Assembly: GCF_017347585.1 (NCBI RefSeq)
Contig: NZ_AP024480.1
Coordinates: 952,001 to 1,016,000, forward strand
Source of the DNA: Caldicellulosiruptor diazotrophicus
GTDB lineage: Bacteria > Bacillota > Thermoanaerobacteria > Caldicellulosiruptorales > Caldicellulosiruptoraceae
Length of the DNA stretch: 64,000 nucleotides
Direction of reading: 5' to 3'
The notes under the pieces were generated by a model. It was not told the DNA's origin. It saw nothing but the letters and a program-made list of their open reading frames with translations, and ran no database searches. This document shows, piece after piece, positions 38,206 through 47,537 of the stretch (the first letter of the stretch is position 1; each line of letters opens with the position of its first letter). A program made the position numbers and the translations under genes.

Positions 38206-40436
38206 TGGTCATCAAAAAAATTCCCCTGCGAGTAATCAAGAGAGAGTTTTTACAGTTCTTTTCTATAATGCTGCTTGTTGCTATTGCCACAATGACATAT
38301 ACACTTTTTGCTGCGTCAATGCAAGATATAGATTATAACTATGAAATGTTCAAAAACAAATACAATCAGGAAGATGGGAATTTTATTACTGCAAAAGAGG
38401 TTGATATAAAACTTCTACAAGAAAAATTTAAAATTAATGTAGAACAAAGGCTATTTACTGATGTCCAAAATGACCATTTTACGCTGAGAGTTTTTTCAGT
38501 GCCCAAAGAAATAAACAAACCATATATCGAAAAAGGCAGAATGCCGTCAAAAGGCGAAATACTCATAGACCCTGCTTTTTACAAAAAACACAAGCTCAAA
38601 ATAGGGTCAGTGCTGACTGTCGGTAGAGAAAATTTCAAGGTTTCAGGCATTGCTTATCTTCCAGATTATATTTACATTATTAAAAATGACCAAGACTTAC
38701 TTCCTGACCCTGAGCATTTTGGTTTTGCTCTTATAAATGAAGATGAGATGAGAAGACTTTTCAACATTTTTCCTATTCATTATTATTGTTTCAAAGGCAA
38801 AGTTGAAAACATTGACAAGTTTAAAGAGTTTTTAAACAGCAACTGGGGGCTTTTGAAATTTGTACAAAGAGACCAGAATCCGCGAATAATGTATACAGAG
38901 ATAAAAGTTAAAAATGCAAAGAACTTAACTTTGCCACTCAGTCTTTTTATAATTCTTGTATCATCTTTTATACTCTTTATTGTCATGCGAAGGGTAATAA
39001 ATACTATGCATGCTGAAATTGGTACAATCTATTCAATGGGATATACACAAAAAGATGTACTAAAAGTCTTCATGAGGTTTCCACTTTATATTTGGCTTTT
39101 TGGTTCCATCTTCGGTGTTGTACTTGGGGTTATTGAAGCATCTCCTTTTGCACAGTTTTACAGGTCATATTTTACATTACCAAAGATAAAGTCAATTTTG
39201 CCATGGCAGCACATATTTGTTGCGATGCTTCTCCCAGCCATATTTATATTTCTTTCAGGTTACCTTGCAATCAAGAACTTTTTCAACCTCACAATTGTTC
39301 AGATGCTTCACGGCGTTGATGAATTAAAATTTGGCAAGCTTCCTTCAATAAAGTTTTTTGACAGATTTGAGTTTGGAACAAGGATTATGCTAAAATATGG
39401 CTGGCGTCATATTGGCAGGGAACTAATTTTGGCAGTTGGGATAATCTTTTCAACAATCCTTATGATGTATGGTATGACTGCAAAAGATTCGATCATAACT
39501 GCAATAGAAAGAACATATGAGAAAAATTTTAAGTACAATTATCTTTATTCTTTGAATTCTTCTTCTGCCCATCCTGAGATTAAGTTAAAAGCTACATCTG
39601 AGCCATACAACCTTTTGTCTTTTGACATTGAAGGGACAAAACTGAGTATTACAATTTACGGTATTAAAAGTAACTCAGATATGATAAAACTGTATGATGA
39701 AAAAGGAAAAGAAATCTCTGTGTCAAGTGAGCTTATCATAACCAAACCTCTTGCAAGCAAACTTGGTATTGGCGAAGGAGATAAGATTAAACTAAAAAAC
39801 AAATTTACAGGCAAAGAATATACTTTAAAAGTGAAAAAAGTTGCCAACCTTCCTGTTGGGAACAATGGGTATATGGAACTCGAAAGTTTTAATAAGCTTT
39901 TTGGATATAGCAGTGGAGAGTATATTGGGATATTCTCAAAAGAAAAGTTGGAAATTCCACAGAGCTTAATTTTTGAAAGTTACACAAAATCTGAGCTTGT
40001 AAATACAATAAAGGCATCTGCTGGCGACTTATCAAAGACTATAGGTGTGATGGCGCTAATTGCTGCTATCCTTGCTCTTTTGATTGTGTATGTTCTGTCT
40101 ACTTTGACTTTAAATGAGAACAAGAAAAATATAGGAATTTTAAAAATGCTGGGGCATAGTGAAAGGAGTATTTTTAAAATGATTCTCGGTTTTAACTACA
40201 TTTCGTTTTTTATAGGATTTGTTGCAGGAATTCCACTATCTAAAATTACAATGGATGGGCTTATGAGCACAGTGACAAAAGATATAGATTTTGCAATGAG
40301 CCTTGATTTGAGCGTGCAGAGTGTATTGTCTACATTTGTAATACTTCTTTTAGTCTTTCTAATTTCAAGGTTTTTGGCAAGGCAGAAAATAGCAAAGGTA
40401 ATGCCGGTTGAGATATTAAAAGGGCAGCTTGATTGA
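38199..40436 (+). CDS. FtsX-type ABC transporter permease
   Basis: A 745-residue permease with an N-terminal membrane segment (about 17-40), a large extracytoplasmic domain, three membrane spans at about 245-380, a second extracytoplasmic domain (about 435-590) and a final group of three spans (about 610-735). Two FtsX domains are visible, as in MacB-type mechanotransmission exporters: LFIILVSSFILFIVMRRVIN and VMALIAAILALLIVYVLSTL start them, with LKMLGHSERSIFKMI in the second. It is coupled to the upstream ATPase by overlap. The substrate is unknown, probably a peptide or lipid-like compound. Confidence 0.9.
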   Translation: MVMVIKKIPLRVIKREFLQFFSIMLLVAIATMTYTLFAASMQDIDYNYEMFKNKYNQEDGNFITAKEVDIKLLQEKFKINVEQRLFTDVQNDHFTLRVFSVPKEINKPYIEKGRMPSKGEILIDPAFYKKHKLKIGSVLTVGRENFKVSGIAYLPDYIYIIKNDQDLLPDPEHFGFALINEDEMRRLFNIFPIHYYCFKGKVENIDKFKEFLNSNWGLLKFVQRDQNPRIMYTEIKVKNAKNLTLPLSLFIILVSSFILFIVMRRVINTMHAEIGTIYSMGYTQKDVLKVFMRFPLYIWLFGSIFGVVLGVIEASPFAQFYRSYFTLPKIKSILPWQHIFVAMLLPAIFIFLSGYLAIKNFFNLTIVQMLHGVDELKFGKLPSIKFFDRFEFGTRIMLKYGWRHIGRELILAVGIIFSTILMMYGMTAKDSIITAIERTYEKNFKYNYLYSLNSSSAHPEIKLKATSEPYNLLSFDIEGTKLSITIYGIKSNSDMIKLYDEKGKEISVSSELIITKPLASKLGIGEGDKIKLKNKFTGKEYTLKVKKVANLPVGNNGYMELESFNKLFGYSSGEYIGIFSKEKLEIPQSLIFESYTKSELVNTIKASAGDLSKTIGVMALIAAILALLIVYVLSTLTLNENKKNIGILKMLGHSERSIFKMILGFNYISFFIGFVAGIPLSKITMDGLMSTVTKDIDFAMSLDLSVQSVLSTFVILLLVFLISRFLARQKIAKVMPVEILKGQLD

Positions 40437-40440
40437 TGTC

Positions 40441-40481
40441 AAAAGGGCTGGCTTGCAAGAGAAAAAAGCTCAGCCCTTTTT
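40441..40481. terminator. Bidirectional terminator between the two ABC operons
   Basis: AAAAGGGCTG (40441-40450) pairs with CAGCCCTTTT (40471-40480), with AGCTT-like inner pairing and a T run. It serves the convergent permease genes. Confidence 0.88.
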
Positions 40482-40482
40482 G

Positions 40483-41337
40483 TTATGTCAAGTCCTTTTT
40501 GTCAAACCTTTTGATGGTTAAATACATTAAAGCAAATACATAGAAAAACCAATATATTCTCATGTATATACTATTTTTTGATATTCCCGCAAATGGGTCA
40601 ATGCTTGAAAAGTCAATCAAATTAGATTTAAAAAGAATATTTGCCATCTCACGATAAATATTGTCAGTTGGCAAGATCAAGCTTGATACAATACCAATTG
40701 TCTGGAGTGTTGTTGAAGCCTTTGAAAAATCTGCTATTGCATAGCCAATCTGTTCCAAAAAACCTCCTATCATTGCAAATCCAAACAGAAGTACAACAAG
40801 TATTCCCGTTGCAAGAGTTGAAAACGATGTGCTAAAGAATATTGTAACTGTCAAAAGGACAATCGCAATTAATTCAAACAAAAGCCATCCCAAAACTACC
40901 TGTGATATTGTGTGATCAATTGAAAATCCAAAAGTCTTGTTGATAGTGTAGATGCTAAAGAATATTGCAGTTGAATATAGAGTTATAAAAATCAAGGCAC
41001 CTAAGTACCTCGCAAGCACATATTTCCAACGTGCAATTGGACGAACAATGATTGTGTGGACATTGTAATTTTCAATCTCAGACGAAATTATTCCTGATGT
41101 TGCGAACACAACCAAAAAAGCAACCATCAGGTGTGAAAAGTAAAACCCAAGCGATGAAAATACAGTAACCTGCTGCATTGCAAATGTCATCATAGTACTT
41201 TGCTGTTTTAGATTTTCTGCTATTTCTTTTAACCCCCAACTGTACAAAAACAAAAAGGCTGCTGACATCAAAATTGTAATCAAAAATATTTTCTTTCTCA
41301 CAAATTCTTTAAAAGAGTATCTTATTATTGCCGCCAT
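40483..41337 (-). CDS. ABC-2 type transporter permease
   Basis: A 284-residue integral membrane protein with about six spans (at 18-34, 55-80, 105-130, 150-180, 185-210 and 255-278) and the family element ISSEIENYNVHTIIVRPIAR before the second span group. It pairs with the ATPase upstream, whose stop overlaps its start by ATGA. It is the last gene of the sigma/anti-sigma operon, so the exporter is probably induced by the ECF signal, for example cell-envelope stress. Confidence 0.9.
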   Translation of the reverse strand: MAAIIRYSFKEFVRKKIFLITILMSAAFLFLYSWGLKEIAENLKQQSTMMTFAMQQVTVFSSLGFYFSHLMVAFLVVFATSGIISSEIENYNVHTIIVRPIARWKYVLARYLGALIFITLYSTAIFFSIYTINKTFGFSIDHTISQVVLGWLLFELIAIVLLTVTIFFSTSFSTLATGILVVLLFGFAMIGGFLEQIGYAIADFSKASTTLQTIGIVSSLILPTDNIYREMANILFKSNLIDFSSIDPFAGISKNSIYMRIYWFFYVFALMYLTIKRFDKKDLT

Positions 41338-42236
41338 CAGAAAAACCCCTCTCCTATAACCTGCAAGAACACATTTTCAAGCTCTTGGGATTTTTTAACT
41401 TCGTACATCTTATAACCATTTTTCACAAATTCCTCAACAAGGATGGGTATGTCTTCATGCGAAGAAAGTTCTACCTCTAAGGTATTTTGCGAATGAGTCA
41501 AGACATTTATATTTTTCAAACTCATAATTTCAAATAATTTGCTATCTACTTTATCCAGCACAAAAGTTACCTTTAAGGCTTTTCTTGTCAGCTCATCAAT
41601 TGTACCCATCGCAACGATATACCCTTTGTTGATTATAGCAACCATGTCGCAAACCTTTTCGACCTCAGACAAAAGGTGTGAGTTTAGAAACACTGTTGTT
41701 CCTTGGTTTTTTAATTCAATTATTATATTTCTCACATCAATTCTGCCAATTGGGTCAAGTGCAGAGGTTGGCTCATCTAAGAATATTATCTCAGGTCTGT
41801 TTAGCATACTGACTGCAAGTCCAAGCCTCTGCTGCATCCCTTTGCTAAACCACCTTATCTTTTTGTCTTTGTGTTCAATTATACCTACCTTTTCAAGCAG
41901 AGAATAAATCTCATTTTTGTAGTTTTTCATTCTTAAAAGCTGGCAGTGAAATTCCATAACCTCATAAGCTGTCATCCAGTCAGGGTATTTAAAATTTTCA
42001 GGAAGATAGCCTATTTTTGATTTAATAACAATATCATCAAGAGGTTTCCCAAGCAAAAAAGCCTTTCCCCTTGTGGGTCTCAAAAGCCCCACAAGGGTTT
42101 TTACAAGTGTACTTTTTCCAGCACCATTTGGACCTAAAAACCCAAACACCATGGGTTTTTCTATTTCAAGGTTTATATTAAAGCACCCGTTTTTAGACGA
42201 ATATTCTTTTGTAAGGTTTTCTGTGTTCAGTATCAA
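41337..42236 (-). CDS. ABC transporter ATP-binding protein
   Basis: A 299-residue ATPase: Walker A GPNGAGKSTLVKTL, Q-loop GYLPENFKYPDWM, signature WFSKGMQQRLGLAVSML, Walker B IIFLDEPTSALDPIG and switch TTVFLNSHLLSEVEKV. The signature reads SKGMQ instead of SGG, as in CcmA/NatA-type exporters. The C-terminal 80 residues are a regulatory extension. It works with the ABC-2 permease downstream. The gap from the anti-sigma gene is about 30 bases. Confidence 0.93.
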   Translation of the reverse strand: MILNTENLTKEYSSKNGCFNINLEIEKPMVFGFLGPNGAGKSTLVKTLVGLLRPTRGKAFLLGKPLDDIVIKSKIGYLPENFKYPDWMTAYEVMEFHCQLLRMKNYKNEIYSLLEKVGIIEHKDKKIRWFSKGMQQRLGLAVSMLNRPEIIFLDEPTSALDPIGRIDVRNIIIELKNQGTTVFLNSHLLSEVEKVCDMVAIINKGYIVAMGTIDELTRKALKVTFVLDKVDSKLFEIMSLKNINVLTHSQNTLEVELSSHEDIPILVEEFVKNGYKMYEVKKSQELENVFLQVIGEGFF

Positions 42237-42265
42237 GTACCATCCCTGCCTTTTTTATTTTTCAG

Positions 42266-43417
42266 TTATTTTAGCAAATTTGCAAATTCAAGAAGCTTTT
42301 GCTCGGAGGTAGACTCTGCTTTAATATATTTTACACTATTATTGTGGTCCACCCATACGATGGTCCTATCATTAGGATTGTTTTTAAGGTAGACAACCAG
42401 TCCGTCATTGCCTCCAATTTTAATTTTCCTATAATCATACAGATCCTTGTTCACAGGTACAGGGAGTGTTGAAAGAGGGTCTTTGATTGAAAGAAGCTGA
42501 GACCTTATATTGTTTGGAACAAACGGTAAGTTTGCTATTGTTTCATATATTTTAACCTCATCTAATTCAACTGGGGTTGTTAACTTTGGAACTTTTACAA
42601 TTCCTATTTCTAATGATGGTATCATATATACAGTGCCTTTTTTGGACTCTTCAGAATTTTTTATAGGGTAGAACATTAAATTAAGTGCACCTTCTATGGT
42701 AAGCACAAACTCTTTCTGGTCAAGTGTTTGAGGTAGCAAGGTTTTGGAGCCAAGTGATTTTAAGAGCTGGTTTACTTTGTCAATGTCAAGTTTAAATTTT
42801 AATTCTATATTTGGATTCTCGTTTATCATCATACTCTTGATATTTTCTTTTTGCCAAAGATAAGCTATTTCATCAGGATTTATATTGTATTTTTTAAAAA
42901 TGTTCTTTGCAGATTCAAATTCAGTTGAGTTTAATGATTCCACATATATGCTATTATTTTCTGAGCTTTTAAAATCAATTTTCCCAAATTGTTTTAAATC
43001 AATTGTAGAATTAGCATTAATCTGCTGCAGCTTGCTTTCAATTTCCTGAAGGTCAGAAATAGTAATTGCAACTGGCTCTATGGACGAAGCTCTGAAAATT
43101 TTCAAAGCATCTGATAAAGCCTTTCCAAATGGTGTAAATATTATGCTGACTAAAAAGATGACTGCTAAAGCTGCTGTAAGAACAACTTTTCTATTTTTAT
43201 TAAGCATCCTCAATAACCCTCCCTTTTTGTTATTTGAGCTTAAATTGAGGACTTTTTGCATTTTCATAGATACAAACTCATCTGTCTCCTTCAGTTCATT
43301 ATAGAGTTTTCTACACTTTCTGCACACAAGAAGATGTTTTTTTATTTGCAAACTTTCTTCTTTAGAAAGCACCCCATCAATGAACTCTTGGAGCTTTCCT
43401 TCGCTATAGCACATCAA
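42266..43417 (-). CDS. Anti-sigma factor with zf-HC2 domain
   Basis: A 383-residue membrane protein. The N-terminal zinc-binding anti-sigma domain has LQEFIDGVLSKEESLQIKKH, then LLVCRKCRKLYNELKETDEF (CxxC near 32-35). A membrane span follows at about 74-95 (VVLTAALAVIFLVSIIFTPF). The 290-residue outside portion is not recognised and may be the sensor. It should bind and hold the ECF factor encoded immediately upstream (4-base gap). Confidence 0.85.
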   Translation of the reverse strand: MMCYSEGKLQEFIDGVLSKEESLQIKKHLLVCRKCRKLYNELKETDEFVSMKMQKVLNLSSNNKKGGLLRMLNKNRKVVLTAALAVIFLVSIIFTPFGKALSDALKIFRASSIEPVAITISDLQEIESKLQQINANSTIDLKQFGKIDFKSSENNSIYVESLNSTEFESAKNIFKKYNINPDEIAYLWQKENIKSMMINENPNIELKFKLDIDKVNQLLKSLGSKTLLPQTLDQKEFVLTIEGALNLMFYPIKNSEESKKGTVYMIPSLEIGIVKVPKLTTPVELDEVKIYETIANLPFVPNNIRSQLLSIKDPLSTLPVPVNKDLYDYRKIKIGGNDGLVVYLKNNPNDRTIVWVDHNNSVKYIKAESTSEQKLLEFANLLK

Positions 43418-43420
43418 ATA

Positions 43421-43840
43421 TCACTCTCCTTCCCCCTCTTCATATATTTTTCTGAACTTCCTTTGAGCTCTTGCAATCATAGTGCCAACAGAATTCGGGT
43501 TTATATTCATAATCTTTGCTATCTCTTCATATGTATATCCAGAGTATTTCAAAATTAGCAGCTCTCTTTGTTCCTCAGGCAGTTTTTCAAGTGCCATTTT
43601 GACTTGAAGTATTTCAATATCATCTTCTGGGGTTTGAGAAAGAAGCAGATACTTTTCTCCGAGAGTAGTTCTTTTTTGCGATTTTAAGTAGTTTATTGCA
43701 AGATTTTTTGCAACAGTAATAAGCCATCCTTGGATATTATCCTCGCGAGGGGGATTTTTAATGAGCTTGTAGAAAACCTCCTGTGCAATGTCTTCTGCCT
43801 CTTTTGAACTTTTCAATGTAAATAGCAGGTAATTTAACAC
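43421..43840 (-). CDS. ECF-type sigma-70 factor, 5' end uncertain
   Basis: 139 residues from GTG 43840: region 2 (KEAEDIAQEVFYKLI, then QGWLITVAKNLAINYLKS) and region 4 (KLPEEQRELLILKYSGYTYE, then IAKIMNINPNSVGTMIARAQ). Region 2 normally begins earlier. The same frame continues upstream without a stop as LDFEQIYSKYYQK, typical region 2.1, from CTG 43879, but there is no ATG, GTG or TTG in frame. AAAGGGGG lies about 10 bases before that CTG. So either a CTG start is used or a small indel changed the start. It directs RNA polymerase to envelope-stress promoters and is controlled by the downstream anti-sigma. Confidence 0.82.
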   Translation of the reverse strand: MLNYLLFTLKSSKEAEDIAQEVFYKLIKNPPREDNIQGWLITVAKNLAINYLKSQKRTTLGEKYLLLSQTPEDDIEILQVKMALEKLPEEQRELLILKYSGYTYEEIAKIMNINPNSVGTMIARAQRKFRKIYEEGEGE

Positions 43841-44051
43841 CTTTTGATAGTATTTAGAGTAAATCTGCTCGAAGTCCAGCGACCCAAAACCCCCTTTGTT
43901 TTTTTGTTTTCTAATATTATAAACAATTTAAAAACAGGATTTGTGACATTATTAGAGGAATTAAAATCAAGGCTGCTTAATATAATATTGAAATAGAAAA
44001 GTGGGGGTATTAACCCCCACTTTGAATATGCTTTAGCGTAAGATAAACTAT

Positions 44052-44627
44052 CTATTTTATCCACTCAACCACATTCCAGTTTCTTTCAGGTACTGTTTGA
44101 GGATAATTTTCAGTGTATCCTAAAGCAATTGCCCACAAAGGTTTGTATCCCTCAGGGATTTTCAGAAGTTTTATATAATCTTGTGCTTTTGGACTTGAAA
44201 AAAGTATCCCGACAAATCCTATCCAGCACGTTGCCAAACCGAGAGATTTTGCAGCAAGAAGGATGTTTTGGGTTGCAGCTGCACAGTCAACCTGGGCAGA
44301 TTGACTATTTTCTTTTCCTGAAACAATTATAGCCATTGGGGCATTGTGGAAAACGTTAAAATCTTCTTTTGATGCGAATTTCTTTAAGTTTTCATCAGAA
44401 GACTGAAGCATAATATTTCTTATTTCTTGATTCATTTTGTTTAAAATATCAAGATTTTGAACTACTGTAAAAAACCATGGCTGACCATTTACTGCAGATG
44501 GAGCAAAGATTGCAGCTTCAAGTAAAAGTTTTATTTTTTCCTCTTCAACTTGGGTAGGTAAAAAACTTCTTACACTACGACGCTCTTTAATTGCTTTTAT
44601 TACTTCATTTTCAAAAACACTGCTCAT
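44052..44627 (-). CDS. Nitroreductase-family FMN oxidoreductase
   Basis: A 191-residue flavoprotein: the FMN-binding start AIKERRSVRSFLP, the core SAVNGQPWFFTVV, VDCAAATQNILLAAKSLGLA then TCWIGFVG, and the end LWAIALGYTEN. This is the single-domain nitroreductase type, which uses NAD(P)H to reduce nitro, quinone or flavin substrates. Length is typical. It is monocistronic or read with the TIM-barrel gene upstream on the same strand (39-base gap). Confidence 0.9.
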   Translation of the reverse strand: MSSVFENEVIKAIKERRSVRSFLPTQVEEEKIKLLLEAAIFAPSAVNGQPWFFTVVQNLDILNKMNQEIRNIMLQSSDENLKKFASKEDFNVFHNAPMAIIVSGKENSQSAQVDCAAATQNILLAAKSLGLATCWIGFVGILFSSPKAQDYIKLLKIPEGYKPLWAIALGYTENYPQTVPERNWNVVEWIK

Positions 44628-44666
44628 TTTGCAAGCACTCTCCCTTCAAAAGAGTTTCCAAAAAAT

Positions 44667-46382
44667 TTAGTTTTCTAATTTCAAGACTCTAAAACTTGTT
44701 GGTTCTAAGTTGATTTCATAGATATTTTCATTTTCTGATATCATAGAAACTTTAAGATCAGAAGCTTTTAAAGGATCAACAAGTTTTTTATTTTTGTTCT
44801 TAATGTGTAAATTTACCTTAGTTCTGTAAGGCAAGAAGGACTCTATTATGAAAGTGCCATTGCTGTATACAAAAATAGCAATTTTTTCTTCAGCTTCAAT
44901 GTAGAAATCAAAATTTTTCATAAATACCCTTCGAATTTCAGTCAAGACATCAAGTGGCCAGTTGTAAATGTCGGAGTAGTTTTCAGGTATTGTCAATGTA
45001 TAAATAGTCCCTCTGCCATAAAAGTCTTTCATCAGGACAGGAAAGTTGTTTTCACCTGAGATTGCAACAATCTCCTGCCATGACGCATTTGTCCTGTGCT
45101 CTAAGACAGGAATTAGTATTTCTTTTTTACCATATACATACTTTGAAAATGAACACACTTCTGTTTTGATGGCAAATAAGTTTGTAAAAACCTTTTTGTC
45201 TGTCACTCTCACAGAGGTCAAATCTTCAATTCCTTTTCCTTGCATGGCTTTTAAAAAACCAGAGGTCATTATTACATCTTTTCCAGCTAAGAGATGATTT
45301 TTAAGCTTCTTAATGATATCTTTGTCATTTACACAGTCAGCTGTGATAAAAACAATATTACTGTTTTCAGGAAGATATGGAGTGAGTTCAAATGGTATTC
45401 CAACCATTCCTAAGTAGTCATAAATGTGGTCTTCACCATATGAATTAAATGGATGGTAAACAGGAATTCCTATAGGATTTTCAATGTATTTACAAATCTC
45501 ATCAAGATGACGCAGCTGCAGCCCAAGTGCTGGGACAAATACAGAGTTTCTCAGGTGTGAGAAGTCAAACAAGGTAATTTCTTTTGCTTTTGCGAATACA
45601 GTTAAATTTGCTTGTTCAAGGTAGCTGCCAATATTATACAGACAATCTAAGGAGTCAAACCATCCACCAAGGTTTTTGCCTGGTTTTAGATTTTCAAACC
45701 ATCTCAAAAGTGAATAGCTTGCATACCTTGGAAGATGCTGCTGTGTATAAGCAGGGTCGCGGGTCTCTGTACCTGTATAAGTATAATCAAAAATCTCTAC
45801 CTGAGTTTGAGGGTTGTAACCTGTCTCTTGATACGACTCTATCCAATTTGGATATTTGATTATTAATTTTACATCTGGATTAACACTTTTTGCAGGCTTT
45901 ATCACGTACTCTCTTGAAACCTCTGTCATTAAATTTAATCTAAATTCGCTCCAGCTAAGATTTCCTTTTGCACTAATGCAAGATGGGCATGTGCAGGCGG
46001 TGAAGAAAAAGTCATCTAAAATGATTTCATCAAACAAAGAAGCTGTATATTGAACAATTTCTTTTAACTTGTCTAAGTGTTTTTGGTTTGTGTAACAGAA
46101 AGTATTAAAGATTCTATAATAATCAAGCTCTTCATTTCCGAACACCACAGTTGCAGTGATTCCACCAGATGTTTTAATATTTTGCCTCTCAAAAAACTCT
46201 TTTATTCTGAGCATTTTCTCTCTTGGGACGGTATCTGCACCTCTGTGTGTCTCAAGGTATACCTTTGAGATGTCTAAGTGTCTTTTGAAAAACTCTAAAT
46301 CTTTTTCAAGTGTTTCAAACTCCACATTTTTTAAAAATCCAGCAGGGCAGTATATTGCCAGTTTAAAGTTTTTGTATGCCAT
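44667..46382 (-). CDS. Unrecognised TIM-barrel-like, possible glycosidase-family protein
   Basis: A 571-residue soluble protein with no signal peptide. The first 340 residues look like a (beta/alpha)8 barrel: FKLAIYCPAGFLKNVEFETL, VYLETHRGADTVPREKMLRI, FDEIILDDFFFTACTCPSCI and VKLIIKYPNWIESYQETGYN. About 350-500 resembles a GATase/beta-galactosidase trimerisation-like Rossmann domain (NIVFITADCVNDKDIIKKLK, GRGTIYTLTIPE), followed by a small beta-sandwich. That layout matches GH42-type or related families. LDDFFF and the CTCPSC cluster are unusual. ATG 46382 follows GGAAGG; TTG 46388 is possible. Substrate unknown. Confidence 0.7.
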   Translation of the reverse strand: MAYKNFKLAIYCPAGFLKNVEFETLEKDLEFFKRHLDISKVYLETHRGADTVPREKMLRIKEFFERQNIKTSGGITATVVFGNEELDYYRIFNTFCYTNQKHLDKLKEIVQYTASLFDEIILDDFFFTACTCPSCISAKGNLSWSEFRLNLMTEVSREYVIKPAKSVNPDVKLIIKYPNWIESYQETGYNPQTQVEIFDYTYTGTETRDPAYTQQHLPRYASYSLLRWFENLKPGKNLGGWFDSLDCLYNIGSYLEQANLTVFAKAKEITLFDFSHLRNSVFVPALGLQLRHLDEICKYIENPIGIPVYHPFNSYGEDHIYDYLGMVGIPFELTPYLPENSNIVFITADCVNDKDIIKKLKNHLLAGKDVIMTSGFLKAMQGKGIEDLTSVRVTDKKVFTNLFAIKTEVCSFSKYVYGKKEILIPVLEHRTNASWQEIVAISGENNFPVLMKDFYGRGTIYTLTIPENYSDIYNWPLDVLTEIRRVFMKNFDFYIEAEEKIAIFVYSNGTFIIESFLPYRTKVNLHIKNKNKKLVDPLKASDLKVSMISENENIYEINLEPTSFRVLKLEN

Positions 46383-46549
46383 TTGCAATAACCTTCCTTT
46401 CAGAATTTGAGTAAATCGATTACAAGGAATATTATACTACTTAAAAATCTTATTACAACCTTTTTGATTACTGCCTATTTGCCCCATACTGGAGGAAAAA
46501 ACTGTAAAAGACACAACTTGTGGCCTATCAGGCTTCAAAGAGAGGAGGA

Positions 46550-46639
46550 GTGCTAAAACTCAGAATAGATGACCAAAGAGTGTATATAAGCGGCAAGGCA
46601 AATACTTTTTCTAAGACAGAAATAAAGGACTGCCAATAA
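46550..46639 (+). CDS. Possible 29-residue small protein
   Basis: GTG 46550 directly after GAGAGGAGGA opens a frame coding for RIDDQRVYISGKANTF and ending CQ at TAA 46637-46639. A hairpin starts inside its last codons. The strong ribosome site suggests it is translated, but it may be the stub of a lost gene. The rest of the 46383-46737 gap holds a 37-codon minus-strand open stretch ending near 46648 without a start, also possibly a remnant, and otherwise nothing recognised. Confidence 0.3.
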   Translation: MLKLRIDDQRVYISGKANTFSKTEIKDCQ

Positions 46640-46662
46640 GCATCAGTTGAGGCAGTCCCCTT
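46627..46662. terminator. Hairpin between the small ORF and the flavin reductase gene
   Basis: GGACTGCC (46627-46634) pairs with GGCAGTCC (46651-46658), followed by CCTTTTCC on the plus side and TTTATT on the minus side. It can terminate both ways. Confidence 0.75.
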
Positions 46663-46737
46663 TTCCTTCCTTAATCTTTATAGCCTTATTAAATGCCTCT
46701 TTTACAATATCTGCACAGCACTTTCCAGTTAGGTTAT

Positions 46738-47250
46738 TTATCTTTCTTTCTGTAGCACTTTAACAATTTCCCCAATAAACATTCTATGATAATCTTTTGC
46801 AGTGTAAAAATTGTAAATAGCTTTGTCCAAGAAATTCTCAGGGATTATATCTTGAAAATAAATCTTTTTGCAAATAAAAACAAGGTTAGCTTCATCAAAG
46901 AACACTGTTTTGAAATCTTTATCTTCTTTGGGGGTGAGCCTTGCCATCTCAACCTTATTAACATCTTTGCCAGAGTATTTGCCGCAGATTTCAAGAGCTG
47001 ACCTATACTCCCTACCGAAAAACGAGAGTGTAAAGAATTCATTTTCTTCAACAAACTTTCTTGTAAACCTCTGAGGTCTTATTACACAAAAGGAAACAGG
47101 CTTTTCCCAAATATAGCCGAGGCTTCCCCAACTTGCAGTCATTGTGTTAAATGAGTTGATGTTCCCTGCTGTAATGAGCATCCACTCTTGTCCAATTAGA
47201 GTAAAGGGGTTAAAATTGAGGTCTTCAATTTTGACCATTTTATGTGCCAT
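46738..47250 (-). CDS. Flavin reductase-like (flavoredoxin) protein
   Basis: A 170-residue flavin-reductase-domain protein: MLITAGNINSFNTMTASWGS, then PVSFCVIRPQRFTRKFVEEN and EFFTLSFFGREYRSALEICG are the FMN-binding elements of the DIM6/NTAB-like family. Anaerobes use such flavoredoxins in electron transfer or oxygen detoxification. ATG 47250 lies after GAGGTGATTTTC; a start 30 codons upstream lacks a site and would add a non-family tail. Confidence 0.88.
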   Translation of the reverse strand: MAHKMVKIEDLNFNPFTLIGQEWMLITAGNINSFNTMTASWGSLGYIWEKPVSFCVIRPQRFTRKFVEENEFFTLSFFGREYRSALEICGKYSGKDVNKVEMARLTPKEDKDFKTVFFDEANLVFICKKIYFQDIIPENFLDKAIYNFYTAKDYHRMFIGEIVKVLQKER

Positions 47251-47428
47251 GAAAATCACCTCGATAGAGATTTTGAAGTTCTTAGAGTTTGCAATTGTTG
47301 TCTTGAACTTAAATATACTACAATAAATTTTAATTTTCAAATTATTTCAACTGCAAAATTCAACAGATTGGGGAATTATAGTACTCTTTTTTATTGGGCA
47401 AGCAAATTAAAGTTTTGTTACAACAATA

Positions 47429-47457
47429 TTGCAAAAATAGTTTTAATATTATATAAT
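47429..47457 (+). promoter_or_regulatory. Sigma-A promoter of the pepF-like gene
   Basis: TTGCAA (47429-47434) and TATAAT (47452-47457), 17-base spacer. Confidence 0.65.
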
Positions 47458-47537
47458 CATAAAAATTTAAAAATTCAAAAAAGCGTACCAATACAATTTT
47501 TTAAGAAAGGGGGAAGACGGCAACTGCCGCAAGCAAG

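Noticed and set aside
43834-44064. 76-residue minus-strand ORF before the sigma factor
   Set aside because: It runs through the promoter (TATAAT) and overlaps the sigma gene in another frame; composition is not protein-like.
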